64,000 nucleotides of DNA from Scytalidium lignicola (taxonomy: Eukaryota; Ascomycota; Leotiomycetes): contig NCSJ02000192.1 in assembly GCA_002812745.2 (NCBI GenBank), positions 19,026 to 83,025 on the forward strand, given 5' to 3'. Below, one piece after another: positions 21,174 to 32,887 of the stretch. The translations under genes were made by a program, and so were the position numbers. Positions within the stretch are counted from its first letter, which is position 1. The number at the start of each line of letters is the position of its first letter. A model generated the notes under the pieces. The model did no database searches. It was not told where the DNA came from and saw only the letters and a list, made by a program, of their open reading frames with translations.

Positions 21174-23509
21174 CTATGAGATGTTCATATAATTAATAAT
21201 CCTTATGCTTATGATGCCCATGATACAAAAAATAATCTGCCGAACACAAAGCCACCAACTACTATGTTCATAATTGGATTGGAAAAGACAACCACAAATG
21301 GATATAATCCCTAACACCCTTACCAATACTGCCTGAATTCGAATAGCACCCGATTGGTCTGCCCAAAATGACAAGCTTGTACAAACAACACTGCCACAAC
21401 AGCACGCCACATTAAAGGCATAAGATACGGATTTGATAGAAGACCAATCCCGAAACACCATTAAATGCAGTCGTGTGTTGAGAGCTTGTATTTTGATTGG
21501 CAGTGGTATGGGAAGCAATTTTGTGAAAAACTGCTTGCCGCTCCAACGTCGCTGGTCTAACGGAATGGTGTTCAACGTGATGATGTTGATCCGGAAGTTG
21601 AGCATGGTTTCCTCACGCACACACGCCGTGATCTGGAAGTCACCGCATACAAGGAGATGCGGGCACCACTGCAGATTTGCCACGCCGTCGGCGGCTAGGG
21701 AACATTGGAGCTTCCAGCTGCGCTTCTTACTCTGCTTCCCCAGTTTCGACCACCCTAGCGTACACCCCAACATCAATATCAATATCCATATGAGTCCCCC
21801 ATCCTTGTTCCTCCTTCGCTGCTGCCCCGCCATCGTCGTGTCCTCCTCCTAGACCCTTAACACCATCGACCCCGCTCCAACGCGCGCTGCCAGTACGATG
21901 CCTATTATTATTAGCTCCATCACCATAAACATACCCACCACCAACAATGGTATATATACATTGTCGCCAAACATCGCCGTTATTACTATCCACAGTGGCA
22001 TCACGCATACTTCCGTGACGGACAGCTCTGTCATTGGTCTGATCTGCTCTATCAACCCCAGCGTTAGCGTTATAATCACCATCGAACCCATAATCCGCGC
22101 CATCAACGGCCACCAGCGCTGCCACCGAGACGGTGTTCCAAACCGGAGCTCCAGCAGAAAGTACTTGTCCTGGCCTCCATGCTACAGCGAAACCAGGAGG
22201 CTTCATTTCCCCGGGCGATAGCAATACCTTCAAAGCAGACGTGATTTTTATCTTCATGGACCACATATTCCCAGGATGACTGTATTTGCTCGATGATCTT
22301 CACATTCGGTGGCAGTTCCATGATGATGGGGTTTTGTCGTGCCAGCAGGCTTGATTTCGCCGTGGCCACAGAGACCACCTGCATCTTGGACCTCTTTATA
22401 TGGATCTCGCTGTAACTGCGCGGTGCTTTATGAGCTCTCTTGCCCGACCGAGGCCCACTCTGACTCTGGCTGTGGTCCAAGTTAATGAGGATGCCAATGG
22501 GGTGAGAGAAGTCGTGCGTGAGGCGGCAATTCAGAATCCCGATGCTGTGAGACCCGTCAATGAAGCTGTCCCAGATGGGGAGTTCGATACGCAGCTCCAT
22601 CTTGGTCATCTCAAAGTGCTTGAGTGTGGACGGCTCGTAGGAGCTGCAAGGGATCACATTTCCACACTTAGCAAAATCCTGAGGCGACGTAGCCAGCATC
22701 GAAATGTCCTCGTCATGTCCGGATGTCGCGCCGATTCCCCATGCAAATATACTCTGGTCGTCTGTATGCTTGATGATTTCTTCTTGTAGTCGGTAAAAGG
22801 CTTTCTCAGAACCCTCACCGTAGATTAGGGGGATGTGAACATCAAAGAGCCCCAGAAGACAGTACGCTATATCTTCCATCCTAGTGGTTTCCCTGGGAGC
22901 GGCCCAGGACATGCGCTGTGCGATACTAGCTTCAGATGGATGCCGACTGGTTAAAAAGGCTGTTGGAATACCCGTGATCTTGCTCACAATCACACTGTAC
23001 TTAAGCCGGTTGCCAATTAAAGCCCAAGTTTTGTCGAAAAAAAGCAACTCACTAGGCGCGATTAGTTCTTGCAGTGTCCATCCTCTCTTGAACCACCGGC
23101 TCTGGAGAAATTCACGCATGTCGTCTGAGTTGGCGGTTGGTTCTACGTGATCCCAGTCTTTATGGGAGACGTCGTCGAGGTAGACATAACACACCTTGGC
23201 GTTCTTGTAGTAGTGGAACATGGAATTGATCGCCTCGGACAGCTCCACGTTATTAGTCTTATCGATACAGCATGTATCAACCCATACCCAGTCGAAACCA
23301 GTGGCTTTAGCTTGATCGCAGCAAGCGTGAATCTTACGATGGCTAGGCGATTGGCCATGCTTAGCATTCGCTGTCTGAATCTCTTGCAACGTGACCTCCT
23401 CTGAGGACCATGTGTGTGACAGGATGGCGTACGATAGAAAATGATTGTCGTTGGGGCGACGGTCATCGAACAAACGGAGGGTTTGGTCGCTGGTATTCAG
23501 TAGCCGCAT
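21174..23509 (-). pseudogene. HET-domain gene with C-terminal membrane region, frameshifted and stopped
   Basis: From ATG at 23509, 468 codons are open and encode an N-terminal HET domain of the HET-D/E type: YAILSHTW, WVWVDTCCIDKTNNVELSEA, RGWTLQELIAP, EDIAYCLLGLFDVHIPLIYG. Near 22170-22180 the frame shifts. Reading on in the neighbouring frame gives QDKYFLLELRFGTPSRWQRW and then several hydrophobic helices (GSMVIITLTLGLIEQI, PLLVVGMFMVMELIIIGIVL). That frame meets TAG at 21849-21851 and continues open to 21174. The simplest history is a HET protein fused to a membrane tail of about 780 residues, broken by a one-base deletion (or two-base insertion) and a nonsense change. The HET half alone (ending at 22103) could still be made, so partial function is possible. 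Confidence 0.7.
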
Positions 23510-24141
23510 GACTCAATGATACGGAGAGAGATATTGAGTATGGATTTTCGTCGTGCAAGCTGATTCCTAAGTGATGTTCTTTGCAAGTGACAAGTTGCGG
23601 AAGGAAGAAGAGTGTGGATAATCAGTAGAGGGGGATGAAGATGAATGGACGAGGCTGAGAATTCAGCTGAAAGATCTACTAACTACATAGCCCAATTTGA
23701 GCCGCATCTGTTTCATTTATCCTTTAACCTTCCCCTTCCAGCGCTTACGTAGCCTCACGAATGCATCCCTTGGTTTATTCCCTGCTTGGGCCCGGTAGAT
23801 TGAAAGTCTAGTCTATCCTAGTTTCTGGAATTAAAATGATTAGTCAGCACGATTTGGTTGTCGAATCATCCCGATTGGCCTTTTTAAATCTGTCTACTGG
23901 TCTAAACCGCTAGTTCGCCTATTACACGACAGAAGTATATAATGACACCGTACTCAGTTGATCATTTTGCCTTAGATACAATAAGAGTGTGAAATGAGTT
24001 GAGTTGAATTGAGTTTGAGGGCGTACTCAAACTCAACTCAGAATAAATATACAACCCAACTTGAGTTGAACTTGATGCTATATTTAACTATTTAGGGTTA
24101 GCTTTTGATTAATAATCATTTATACTAATAATTGTCTCCTA
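23510..24141. other. Intergenic upstream of the HET gene
   Basis: Presumed promoter side of the minus-strand HET gene. There is an imperfect inverted motif GAGTTTGAGGGCGTACTCAAACTC near 24015. No gene is seen. Confidence 0.4.
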
Positions 24142-24143
24142 TA

Positions 24144-24572
24144 ACGTAATTCCCAGTCCACCCGATCACCCACTCCACCCGATCACTGAAATTTACCGCA
24201 AAATTGAACAAAACCACCCCTAGCAAACTCAACAACCATAAAATTTTGCAACTTTATGTTTTGCAAGATAATAGAATAGTCTCATTTAATTTCAAATATC
24301 TAGTCTTTTTATTCTTTAAAAACTTGCAATATTATTATATATGATTTTAGGCCTCAAAACCAAGGCTAATTTATTATACAACATAAACTATCAATGTTAA
24401 CTATATATAAATTTGTAAATTTATAATATAACAATCAGACAAGTTATATTTGAAATTTTAGTTATATTTAATGATGTAGTTGTTATGTTTGCTAGGAGGT
24501 GGTTTTGTTCAATTTTGCGGTAAATTTCAGTGATCGGGTGGAGTGGGTGATCGGGTGGACTGGGAATTACGT
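24144..24572. mobile_element. MITE with ~90-bp terminal inverted repeats, TA target
   Basis: The ends ACGTAATTCCCAGTCCACCC and its reverse complement are perfect inverted repeats that extend to about 90 bp with only a few differences. TA lies on each side (24142-24143 and 24573-24574), the target of Tc1/mariner/pogo transposases. The 429-bp unit has an AT-rich core without coding capacity, so it is a non-autonomous element. It sits about 120 bp before the first recognisable piece of a broken HET gene. Confidence 0.85.
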
Positions 24573-24689
24573 TATGCCAATTTCTGATTATATAGTAATC
24601 ACGTGAATATATGTATAATTTCGTTTTGAAAATTATACATACTTGTGCAGATTATATAAACGCATATTTCCAATTATTTGTGAAAGGTT

Positions 24690-27061
24690 GTGCAGGAATT
24701 ATGCATTGATTTGTTTGAGTTATTGAGTTGTTTATACGGAGTACACAGACAGGAGAGAACTAACAAAATAAACGATTTGCCGCNAAAAAAAAGCTACATG
24801 CTGATTACATTCGTCGGCGTTGATCAAGCTTGCATCGACCAGGAGGATCCCGACGAGAAGCGTGTTCAAATCGGTCTAATGAACCAGATATATTCTAATG
24901 CCGAAAAAGTCTTGATCTACCTCTGTGAGGACAATAAAGAAACTGACGGGGCACTGGATATCATGGGGCAGGACCCTACCATAACGGAATGTCTGGATAA
25001 TTCACTATATCGTCACGATTTACAAGCTCTGTTTGCGACGAAGTATTTCTCACGCGTTTGGGTTATCCAGGAGATTGATTTTCACATTGCTAGATTGCGC
25101 TATGTCGAGCCAAACAATCCAAAGTAGAAGCATTGGGGGAGCGGCGATTTCGTGGAATGTCCTGCCATGCTTCGAGAGTGGAGGACAAAGTCTTCGCTTT
25201 CTTCAGACTTTTGTTCGGTGCCTATCACTGGGGGTTGGTGGCCGACTATAGTCTTGCTGTGGAGCAGGTCGACACTGGCATTACTGCTTTTCTAGCCGTC
25301 GATAGAAAGTGTCTTGGAGAAGTCCCGAAACGAGCGAGCAGGAGGAACCTCAACGACAACAAGGTAAAACTTGCCCTCATGGGTCCCAGATTTTCGTCGA
25401 GCGGCGTCACCACTACCGTACCAAGAACGTGGACAGATCTGTCTTACCAAACCGCCACTCCACGTGCCCAAAGTCCTCAAACAGACTGGGTCTCTCGTCG
25501 TCTATAGGCACATCTTGCTGGACCTGAATGAGCAACCTCCTAATAAGAGGCATTATGAGGAACCTCACAATTTTAGCATCTGCTTTGAGAAGGATTTCGC
25601 AAGAGAGACAGATCATGNTTTTTTTTATTCGGACATCCAAATGTTCTACGAGCGAATGTTCTGCGAGCGAAGTTCATTCGAATGTGGTATCATTGCACCT
25701 TCGAAAGACCGCCGTCGACCACTGCTACACACTCATCGGAAAATGTACACTTGATATCTTCTGGTACCGGAAAGGCACCTGACATATCACCCTATCTTTC
25801 CCGGGAGAAACTCTGGCAGATGACGCTTTCTCCCTGGAACCTGAGGAACTCGATGCTCTTTGGACAGTTTATTAAATTATGAAGCAGTATCCAGACTTCG
25901 AGGACGGNAAAAAAAGTCCGGAGAAGGCAACAGAGCACGTATGAAGATTATCAAAGGTTGCGCTCTACCCCTCGTACGGAATATGGTGTTAACTCACTTT
26001 CCGAAATGGCCAATTTCCGAAGTTATTGGGAAGGGAGTAGTGGGTGGCAGCATGAATTGCGACGTGCCATACGTCTCGCTGATTTTGTTCGAGATTCCAG
26101 GTCATACATACTCTCGAACTTCTCTCAACTATTGGACATCTGGCTGCAGCGTGAGCAAAATGCCAATGCTATGGTGCGTAAATTCCTCTAAGCTTTACCC
26201 CGACATTGGTTTGAGACTTCGAATCAAGCACTTGATCACTCTGGAGGGGAGGCCTTGAAGAGTATTAGCGCTTGGAGAGAAGCAACAATACACTTGATGG
26301 CTAGCCTCGAATGGGAGAAAACCCAACCTCTGATGTGGGATTTCCCCGAAGTTGCTTTCCGGTCGTCGCTTTACGTACATCGTGAGGAATCTGAATACCT
26401 CCATAGTATCAACAAGGCCGAACAAATACTTGAGGAAATAAGTGCGAGTTTTGAGCGCGAAAACAAAAACTTCTTGAAGCTTTGGAATCGAGGAGAATTT
26501 GACACTGAAGAAGGTGTAAAGTGTCTTATTGGAGATTGGACGAAATTTAGACGGCCACTATGCTTTATTCGAATCTTGGGTGAGAAAGATGCCCGAAATC
26601 CACTATATCTGCAAAACGCTACAGGCTACAAACAGCCTAGAGAGCGTGTACACCGACTCATAGGCGATTACACCATGAAAGTAGGACTGAGAATAGCCCA
26701 TACAGATGAAAGCCGGAAACACAACGAGGATGTTCCTGAGGATGTGTATGTGGAGGCTTTCGTCCTTGAAAACCCGAACGGAGCCGGCAACCCTCATGCT
26801 CGACGCGGCCTCGATTGCGGCGACATCTTGAAAATCGTCTACCCACATGACGATAAGCGATTTCGTGTGCATTTATTCGAAGAGGAATGGATGTCTGGCC
26901 CAAGGCGCGGGATAGAGAACTTATTTAAGGTCGATGACGATGATAATGAGGCAGTTAAAGATTCCAACAGTGAAAACACGGAGGAGGGAGAAGATGAGGG
27001 AGATTGGAACGAAACCGACGGCTTTGACCTCAACGACATGGATTCGAAGCTCGCTGAGTGA
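24690..27061 (+). pseudogene. Shattered HET-domain gene
   Basis: Pieces of a HET protein follow one another in three frames. First is VDQACIDQEDPDEKRVQIGL with MNQIYSNAEKVLIYL and FSRVWVIQEI (24815-25080). Next comes RVEDKVFAFFRLLFGAYHWG with ADYSLAVEQV (25176-25270), then LPSWVPDFRR (25367-25400), and finally an open C-terminal part 26255-27061 ending in an acidic tail. The N-terminal LSYxWG region is absent, so the gene is 5'-truncated close to the MITE. N bases at 24784, 25618 and 25908 abut A or T runs, so some of the frame changes may be assembly artefacts. Loss of the 5' end and the frame changes away from Ns still argue for a pseudogene. Confidence 0.75.
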
Positions 27062-28103
27062 GCCCAAAAATTCGTATAGTACTACGGTAGATCCCAAAGA
27101 ATCCGTTCGTGAAATTATGCGTGAAGTAAGAAAAGAGAAGGCGTAGATGCACTAGTATTCAATATAATAAGAGCCTTCACATACAAATACTGGGCTGTGT
27201 TTAACATTATTATTCCGAATTTAGTCAATGTATTTGTCTTTAGTAAATTTTATCCTTGATAGTAGAGGTTAGAGGGCTCAAATGGCATAAAATACTCCTC
27301 TATTCTGGCTTGATTGATCGCAACCTCCGTACTAGATCAAGATTGGCATAGTTTCAAAGATTACGATTCTGCAGTTGAGCTGACTGTGAAGTAAGCGATA
27401 CATGTTCCAGATCAAACTGGGTACTATCCTTTCCGTTTTCTCACAAGTGTCTATTGGTGGTGAGATAATTTACCCTGGCTATACTCTTTGGTCAATTCAA
27501 AGTACCATTGTTACAACAGACATAAAGTGCTCACAATCAGCCCCGCGCAACCTATCGAGCAGTCGGACGAGCCGTTTCCAAGGAGGGCCATCATCACGAT
27601 AGGATACCAGTAGACGGAAAATGTGGATGAGCAGTACGACGATCAATGGAAACGGAGCAGAAGAAATTCCGATGTCACCAAAAGGTGCATTAGGAGGTCA
27701 AATATATTTGGATCATGCTATTATTCGAGGGCAGAAGGAGAACGGGCATTCAGTCCTTCGAGAGAATAATGTGCTCCTTCTAAAGATGACAATTGGGTAG
27801 AGGATTGCACTTGATTTAGACCACGTTATCTGGTATAGGAGTACAGGATATATATGGACGATGGATAAGAAAGATCAACAATCCTGTAAAGGCACGAGAG
27901 CTATTTATACTAAATATTTTTCTAGCATAATGCTGACATTCTCTTAATATCAATTTCTTATTTCTTTGATGAACCTCATAGCTGAATACTATTTTTATTT
28001 ATATTTTTACCTTTCACTCTAGTATTTTCATAGGCTCACAGAGTAAGTAGTAAATGTGAATTTAATTTCAATTAATCTATTTATGCTTGACCTAGCAAGG
28101 ATC
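27062..28103. other. Intergenic, nothing recognised
   Basis: About 1 kb between the HET relic and the amidase 3' end. A 66-codon frame (27402-27602) is hydrophobic at the start but has no domain. The last 200 bp are very AT-rich and should include the amidase terminator. Confidence 0.4.
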
Positions 28104-29729
28104 TTAACTTTTAAGTGCCTCGTCGACTTTCTTCATTATATTCAGCACTTTTTCCTCCTCTAGTCTCCTGCCGACAATCTGCACGCCCGCCCATCCACCT
28201 TGATAAGCTTCAGGGTCATACAAGTTATGTAATTCCATATCTAGATCACTCCGAGGTTTGAAGTTTTTATCTACTGGATCCAAGATGGGGTCTGCTTGGA
28301 GAACAGGTACAATTCCTCCGACATAATCAATATACGGTACTACGAATCCAGTACTCTCCCAGTGATATGCATCTGGTGCTCCTAGGGGCACAGCAGTCAT
28401 AGGGAGACCGGTACAAAGTAAGCAATCCATAATGCCTCCTTCGAAGCGGCTGTTGGTTTCCTTCCACCAGTCGCTGAATTCTTTGCGATAAGCGTCACGC
28501 TCGGCGTTCATATCCCAGTATTCCATGACCGATACTTCTAACTCAGGTCGTTTCATGAGAGGTTCGAGAACTGGTACCCACGGTTCGCCAGCTTTATCAA
28601 GCATCCGTTGCGTCTCTTTCCCACCATCGGCGAAATAAAATTTCAGAACCATATCATGCTGCCGACGCAGCTGGTATGCGTCAACTTCAAGCACTTCATG
28701 CCCCTGGGCACGTAACTTATCGACAACTAATTGCATTGCGCGTCTCACAGGCGGGTGATATGTAGTGACTCCATCGTCAAGAAAGACGCCGAAGTGATAT
28801 CGAGGTTGTATCGGAAGGTCGCGCCATGGCATAGGAATCACTTGAGGGTCATCTTTCCATGTCTCTTGTCCAACAACTGCTTTGAAAAATAACTCCACAT
28901 CTTCCACACTACGAGTCATTGGACCCGCAGCACTGCGGATAGATTCTTGCCCAAACATGCTGTTTTCGGCTCCTTCATATGGGATACGTCCATTTGACGG
29001 TCGGAGAGCATACAGTCCACACCAAGAGGATGGATCTCTCAAGCTCCCACCCAGGTCAGTCCCAACTCCCAGGGGACTTCCCCCAGCCAGCACCAGGGCA
29101 GCCTCGCCTCCAGAAGAACCACCTGGTGTAAGGGTACGGTTTGCTGGATGGCACGTCTCGCCAAATATATTATTGACCGAGGAGCCCAACATTAGCGCCT
29201 GTGGAAGATTTGTTCGGACATAGACAATAGCGCCAGCATCGAGAAGGGCCTGTACAAGTACCGAATTCCTCTTGGGCATGCGATTTATGGCTGCTACGTA
29301 ACCCATAGAACAAGGAATTCCCTCGACATTAAATTGATCTTTCAAAGAAATGGGCAGACCGTGAAGCAAACCGACTGATTTTCCAGTGCGTTGGAGGTGC
29401 TCATCTAGTTCTTTTGCGCGTTTGAGCGCGACATCGAAGAAGACTTCGGTAAGGCAGTTGGTTAGCTGGTGGACGACGGTTGCTCGGTGACAAAAGGCCT
29501 TAATGACTTGCTCAGCAGTCCATTCTCCAGCAACGGTTTTCTTCACAATCTGGTGTCCAAGAGTACCCGTGATCGCATCTTCTTCGGTAGTGAGGAATTT
29601 GGGGATGATTGGCAATACGTTCTTAATGGATGGATCCGGTAATTCTGAAGAGGGGATCAGCCATTCCTTTGGGAACAGCGCATCACGCTGTTCTCTCTTC
29701 TGCCGTGCAAGCTCCTGCCAGGGTAACAT
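28104..29729 (-). CDS. Amidase-signature hydrolase (acetamidase/FAAH type)
   Basis: Single-exon, 541-residue enzyme expected to hydrolyse amide bonds, releasing ammonia or amine from short or fatty amides. The Ser-cisSer-Lys triad is visible as Lys130 (SLKDQF), Ser205 (GGSSGGE) and Ser229 (GTDLGGSLRDP). The spacings 75 and 24 equal those of rat FAAH (Lys142, Ser217, Ser241). The full signature runs GGSSGGEAALVLAGGSPLG then GTDLGGSLRDPSSWCGLYAL. No signal peptide or membrane segment is seen, so it is probably cytosolic. It is divergently paired with an amino-acid/GABA-type permease across a 944-bp shared upstream region, which suggests joint uptake and breakdown of a nitrogen source. The substrate is not predictable. 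Confidence 0.93.
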   Translation of the reverse strand: MLPWQELARQKREQRDALFPKEWLIPSSELPDPSIKNVLPIIPKFLTTEEDAITGTLGHQIVKKTVAGEWTAEQVIKAFCHRATVVHQLTNCLTEVFFDVALKRAKELDEHLQRTGKSVGLLHGLPISLKDQFNVEGIPCSMGYVAAINRMPKRNSVLVQALLDAGAIVYVRTNLPQALMLGSSVNNIFGETCHPANRTLTPGGSSGGEAALVLAGGSPLGVGTDLGGSLRDPSSWCGLYALRPSNGRIPYEGAENSMFGQESIRSAAGPMTRSVEDVELFFKAVVGQETWKDDPQVIPMPWRDLPIQPRYHFGVFLDDGVTTYHPPVRRAMQLVVDKLRAQGHEVLEVDAYQLRRQHDMVLKFYFADGGKETQRMLDKAGEPWVPVLEPLMKRPELEVSVMEYWDMNAERDAYRKEFSDWWKETNSRFEGGIMDCLLCTGLPMTAVPLGAPDAYHWESTGFVVPYIDYVGGIVPVLQADPILDPVDKNFKPRSDLDMELHNLYDPEAYQGGWAGVQIVGRRLEEEKVLNIMKKVDEALKS

Positions 29730-30673
29730 TATTGACTGGTTATTATTGTTGTGCCACGAATCTTCAAAGTACAGCCCAAGCTCTATCTCTGAAAAGGGAC
29801 GTGTTGTATGTACAGCATCTCAGATCTCAGATCACGGTTCGGCGTTGCGAGGGGTTGCTCAGGTACTGTGTAAACCCCGCGCAGACGCCCAGGGGTTAAA
29901 AATCCCTTTCCAGTCAAAATATCCCTGCAGCCGGTCTGTGGGGCAAGCAAATCCCAAAGTCTGGGGATTTGGTCTTTTTTAAGGTTGCAGCTCTCGAATC
30001 TAGATGCCGAATTCCGAAAGCTCCTCGGGAGGACGCCACTGAGAGTCAGAGCGTCCCAGCAAAGCATCTACAATAGCAGTGTCGCTGAACAGTAGTCTAA
30101 CTTATGGCAGATCCAAGAGCTCTTGGTCCTTAGTGGGAGGAAATAACTAATAGATGATTCATCCTCAGGCAGGATGCTGGTCAGGCTGCCTATAATCTCG
30201 AGCTGTCGCCCCCCCCCCCTACAGCGAGTACCATTAACTCGTAACTGTCAGGTATGCAGCATTATGCAGCGTCCTCACTATCCCTGCCAAGTGCTTCTAC
30301 AACTGAACCCGCAAACTCTTTCTCGTTGAAGAAATTGGCCTATCTAAAGGCCGGCGGCGGCGGAGAGTTCTCGATTAATACGAAACTGCCTCCGCCCACT
30401 TTTGTTTTCCGACGGTCCCGAATGCATCCCTGGAGGAGCCATGGCCTTTCTCCCTGTTCTGGCATATTGAACAACCCAGGGACATGGTCCGATTTATTTA
30501 GATATCCTCAAGATTACTATCCCCTTCTTGATTGGTCAATGCCGGATAAGGAAAGTTTTAAATTTAAGGGTCCGATTCCTCCATATTTGACATTGAACAT
30601 ATGATTCCGGCCGACCGTGATCTTCCTAAAAGCGACTTTCTAGGTCACGAATTTCTATCTCGCGGGAGAAAAT
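29730..30673. promoter_or_regulatory. Shared divergent promoter region of amidase and permease
   Basis: This lies between two divergent starts. It contains an 11-C run (30209-30219) and a CGGCGGCGGCGG block near 30355; CGG triplets are the half-sites of Zn2Cys6 activators. A 116-codon frame (30254-30604) has no domain and is probably chance. Binding is inference. Confidence 0.45.
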
Positions 30674-32459
30674 ATGGCAACAATGGGTCCGCCAGAGACC
30701 TTCGAGATGTCCTCGGGAATCCAGTCTAAGCAGGCTAAGCAGAAGGCAACTCCTGCGACGTTGCCTTCTGAAGAGCCTTCATCAATTGATGAAATAGTCT
30801 TTGTTGAAGCTGCAGAGCTCGGCGAAGAGGATAGAAAGCTCGCCGAGCTGGGATATACTCAAGTACGTTCAAACAAGAAGCTCCCCCTCATAAATCCGAG
30901 GAGGACTGTACGGGACGGCCTTCTTATTTGTGGCAGGTTTACAAGCGAGAATTCACGATGCTTTCGACATTTTCCTTCGCTGTCTCTATCTCAGGACTCT
31001 TTGCTTCAGTCACGACCACATTCTCTTTCCCACTATACGCAGGGGGATCCGCTTCAGCTGTCTGGTCTTGGTTCATCTCAGGAATGGGGTGCATGTGTAT
31101 TGCCCTCTCTGTCTCCGAACTCGTTTCTGCTTACCCAACCTGCGGAGGATTATACTTTACTAATAAGTATCTTGCTCCGTCAAGATGGGTAGCTGAGATT
31201 AGTTGGCTTTGTGGTTGGTTAAATCTCCTTGGCCAAATCGCAGGGGCAGCATCAGCAGAATATGGCGCAGCCCAGCTTCTTTTGGCTGCTGTTTCCATGG
31301 GTTCTGATTTTACATATTTTCCAACGCAGCAACATACGGTCGGTGTCATGGCTGCCATCGTAGTCCTGCATTCTATCCTCAATTCCATGTCCACGAAATA
31401 TCTCGAGCGGATGACGAAAACCTATGTCATTTTTCATATTGGTATCCTCATCAGCGCTTGCATCACCCTCCTTGTAATGCAAAAGCACAAGCATACGTCG
31501 GAGTACGTGTTCACAAACATCGAAAACAATTCTGGGTGGGAACCTGTTGGATTTTCCTTCCTATTCGGCTTCCTCTCAGTCTCCTGGACAATGACCGATT
31601 ATGATGCCACAGCACACATTGCCGAAGAGATTCAAAATCCAGAAATCAAAGCGCCATGGGCAATCTCTACCGCTCTCGGCTTCACTTATGTTGCTGGATG
31701 GCTGTTTACCATCGTTTTATGCTACTGTATGGGAGAGCCAACGGATATTCTTGGCTCCCCAATTGGCCAACCTGTGGCTCAAATCTTTTACAACGTCACA
31801 GGCAAAAGCGGTGGTATCTTTTTCACTGTTGCAGCATTCATAGTCATGAATTGCTGCTCAATGGTTTCAATCCAAGCTGGATCTCGCACAGTCTGGGCTC
31901 TGGCAAGGGATGAAATGCTCCCACTTTCAAGGGTCTGGTACAAGATCAATGGAAGAACCAAGACACCAATCCTGGCTGTCTGGCTATTTACGACTTGTTG
32001 TATCCTCCTCAATCTGATCGGACTAGGGTCGTATATCACAATTTCCGCGATTTTTAATATTTGCGCCATCGCCTACGATTGGAGTTATTGCATACCTATT
32101 ATCAACAAACTCGTATTTGGACGTTTTGAACGGGGCCCGTGGCACCTTGGTCGTTTTTCTACCATTATTAACATCTGGGCTGTCGTATGGACTGCTTTTG
32201 TCAGTATCATATTTATCCTACCTGAGTTTAGGCCTGTCACGGCACAGAATGTCAGTGAATTCCTTGCTCTTCCACTTTTAACAATTGCGTAGCATTAGCT
32301 AACACGACATTATAGATGAACTATGCCTCCGTCATCCTTTCAGCCATCTTTCTTTTCGCTTTTGCATACTGGCACTTGGCTGGCAAGAAGTACTATCATG
32401 GACCACGAGTAATCGCACAAGTTTTAGATTATCCTGATCCCAAGTTTAAAGAGAATTAA
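30674..32459 (+). CDS. Amino acid/GABA/choline permease (APC superfamily)
   Basis: Plasma-membrane importer of the fungal amino acid/choline transporter family (UGA4/HNM1/BAT1-like). Three exons, 30674-30862, 30937-32250 and 32316-32459, give 548 residues; introns are 74 and 65 bp. A charged cytosolic N-terminus precedes about 12 hydrophobic helices. Family motifs include SFAVSISGLFASV, YPTCGGLYFTNKYLAP, the intracellular HIAEEIQNPEIKAPWAIS, and SRTVWALARDEMLP. The short third exon supplies the last helix (YASVILSAIFLFAFAYW) and the YYHGPR tail, so the gene is complete. It shares a promoter region with the amidase. GABA, choline and other amines are all possible substrates; sequence alone does not decide. 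Confidence 0.92.
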
Positions 32460-32887
32460 ATTTCCTGTATTCCAATCTTAATAATATTGGGTATATTAAT
32501 CATTAATCAATATTAAATTAAAAGTATCTATAACTTTTCGGTTAAAAGGTTTAATAAACTGGTTTCACGTTTATACAACTTTTTAAATGAACATTTTCAA
32601 ATACTCTTATCAGAGGCGACCAATGAAGCCTGGATAGTTAAGGTAGAAGGTGAGGTAATACCGGCACTCTCACATCTTACAAGTGTGTCTCGGGACCTCT
32701 TTTGCGTACGGATGCCCCATACACGTGCGGATAACGGACGGTAGCACGGGCCACAGACAGCGGGGTGTAAGACGTCTAACTCCACTTCTTCCATTTCATA
32801 ATTCAACCCTCACATTATCCTCGTATTATTCGCGCAATACTAAACATCCTACGCCGAATATAATACTTCCATTCCACCCTGCTTATC
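32460..32887. other. Intergenic, promoter of the copper ATPase
   Basis: AT-rich DNA followed by the upstream region of the ATPase gene. ATTAATCATTAATCAATATT near 32493 is a simple AT repeat. No gene is seen. Confidence 0.4.

Noticed and set aside
21727..22266. Asp/Gly-rich 179-codon minus-strand frame
   Set aside because: It is the shadow of the hydrophobic frame that continues the HET gene; its composition is the complement pattern of membrane helices.
30254..30604. 116-codon plus-strand frame in the amidase/permease promoter
   Set aside because: No domain and contains the CGG block; likely chance frame in GC-rich promoter DNA.
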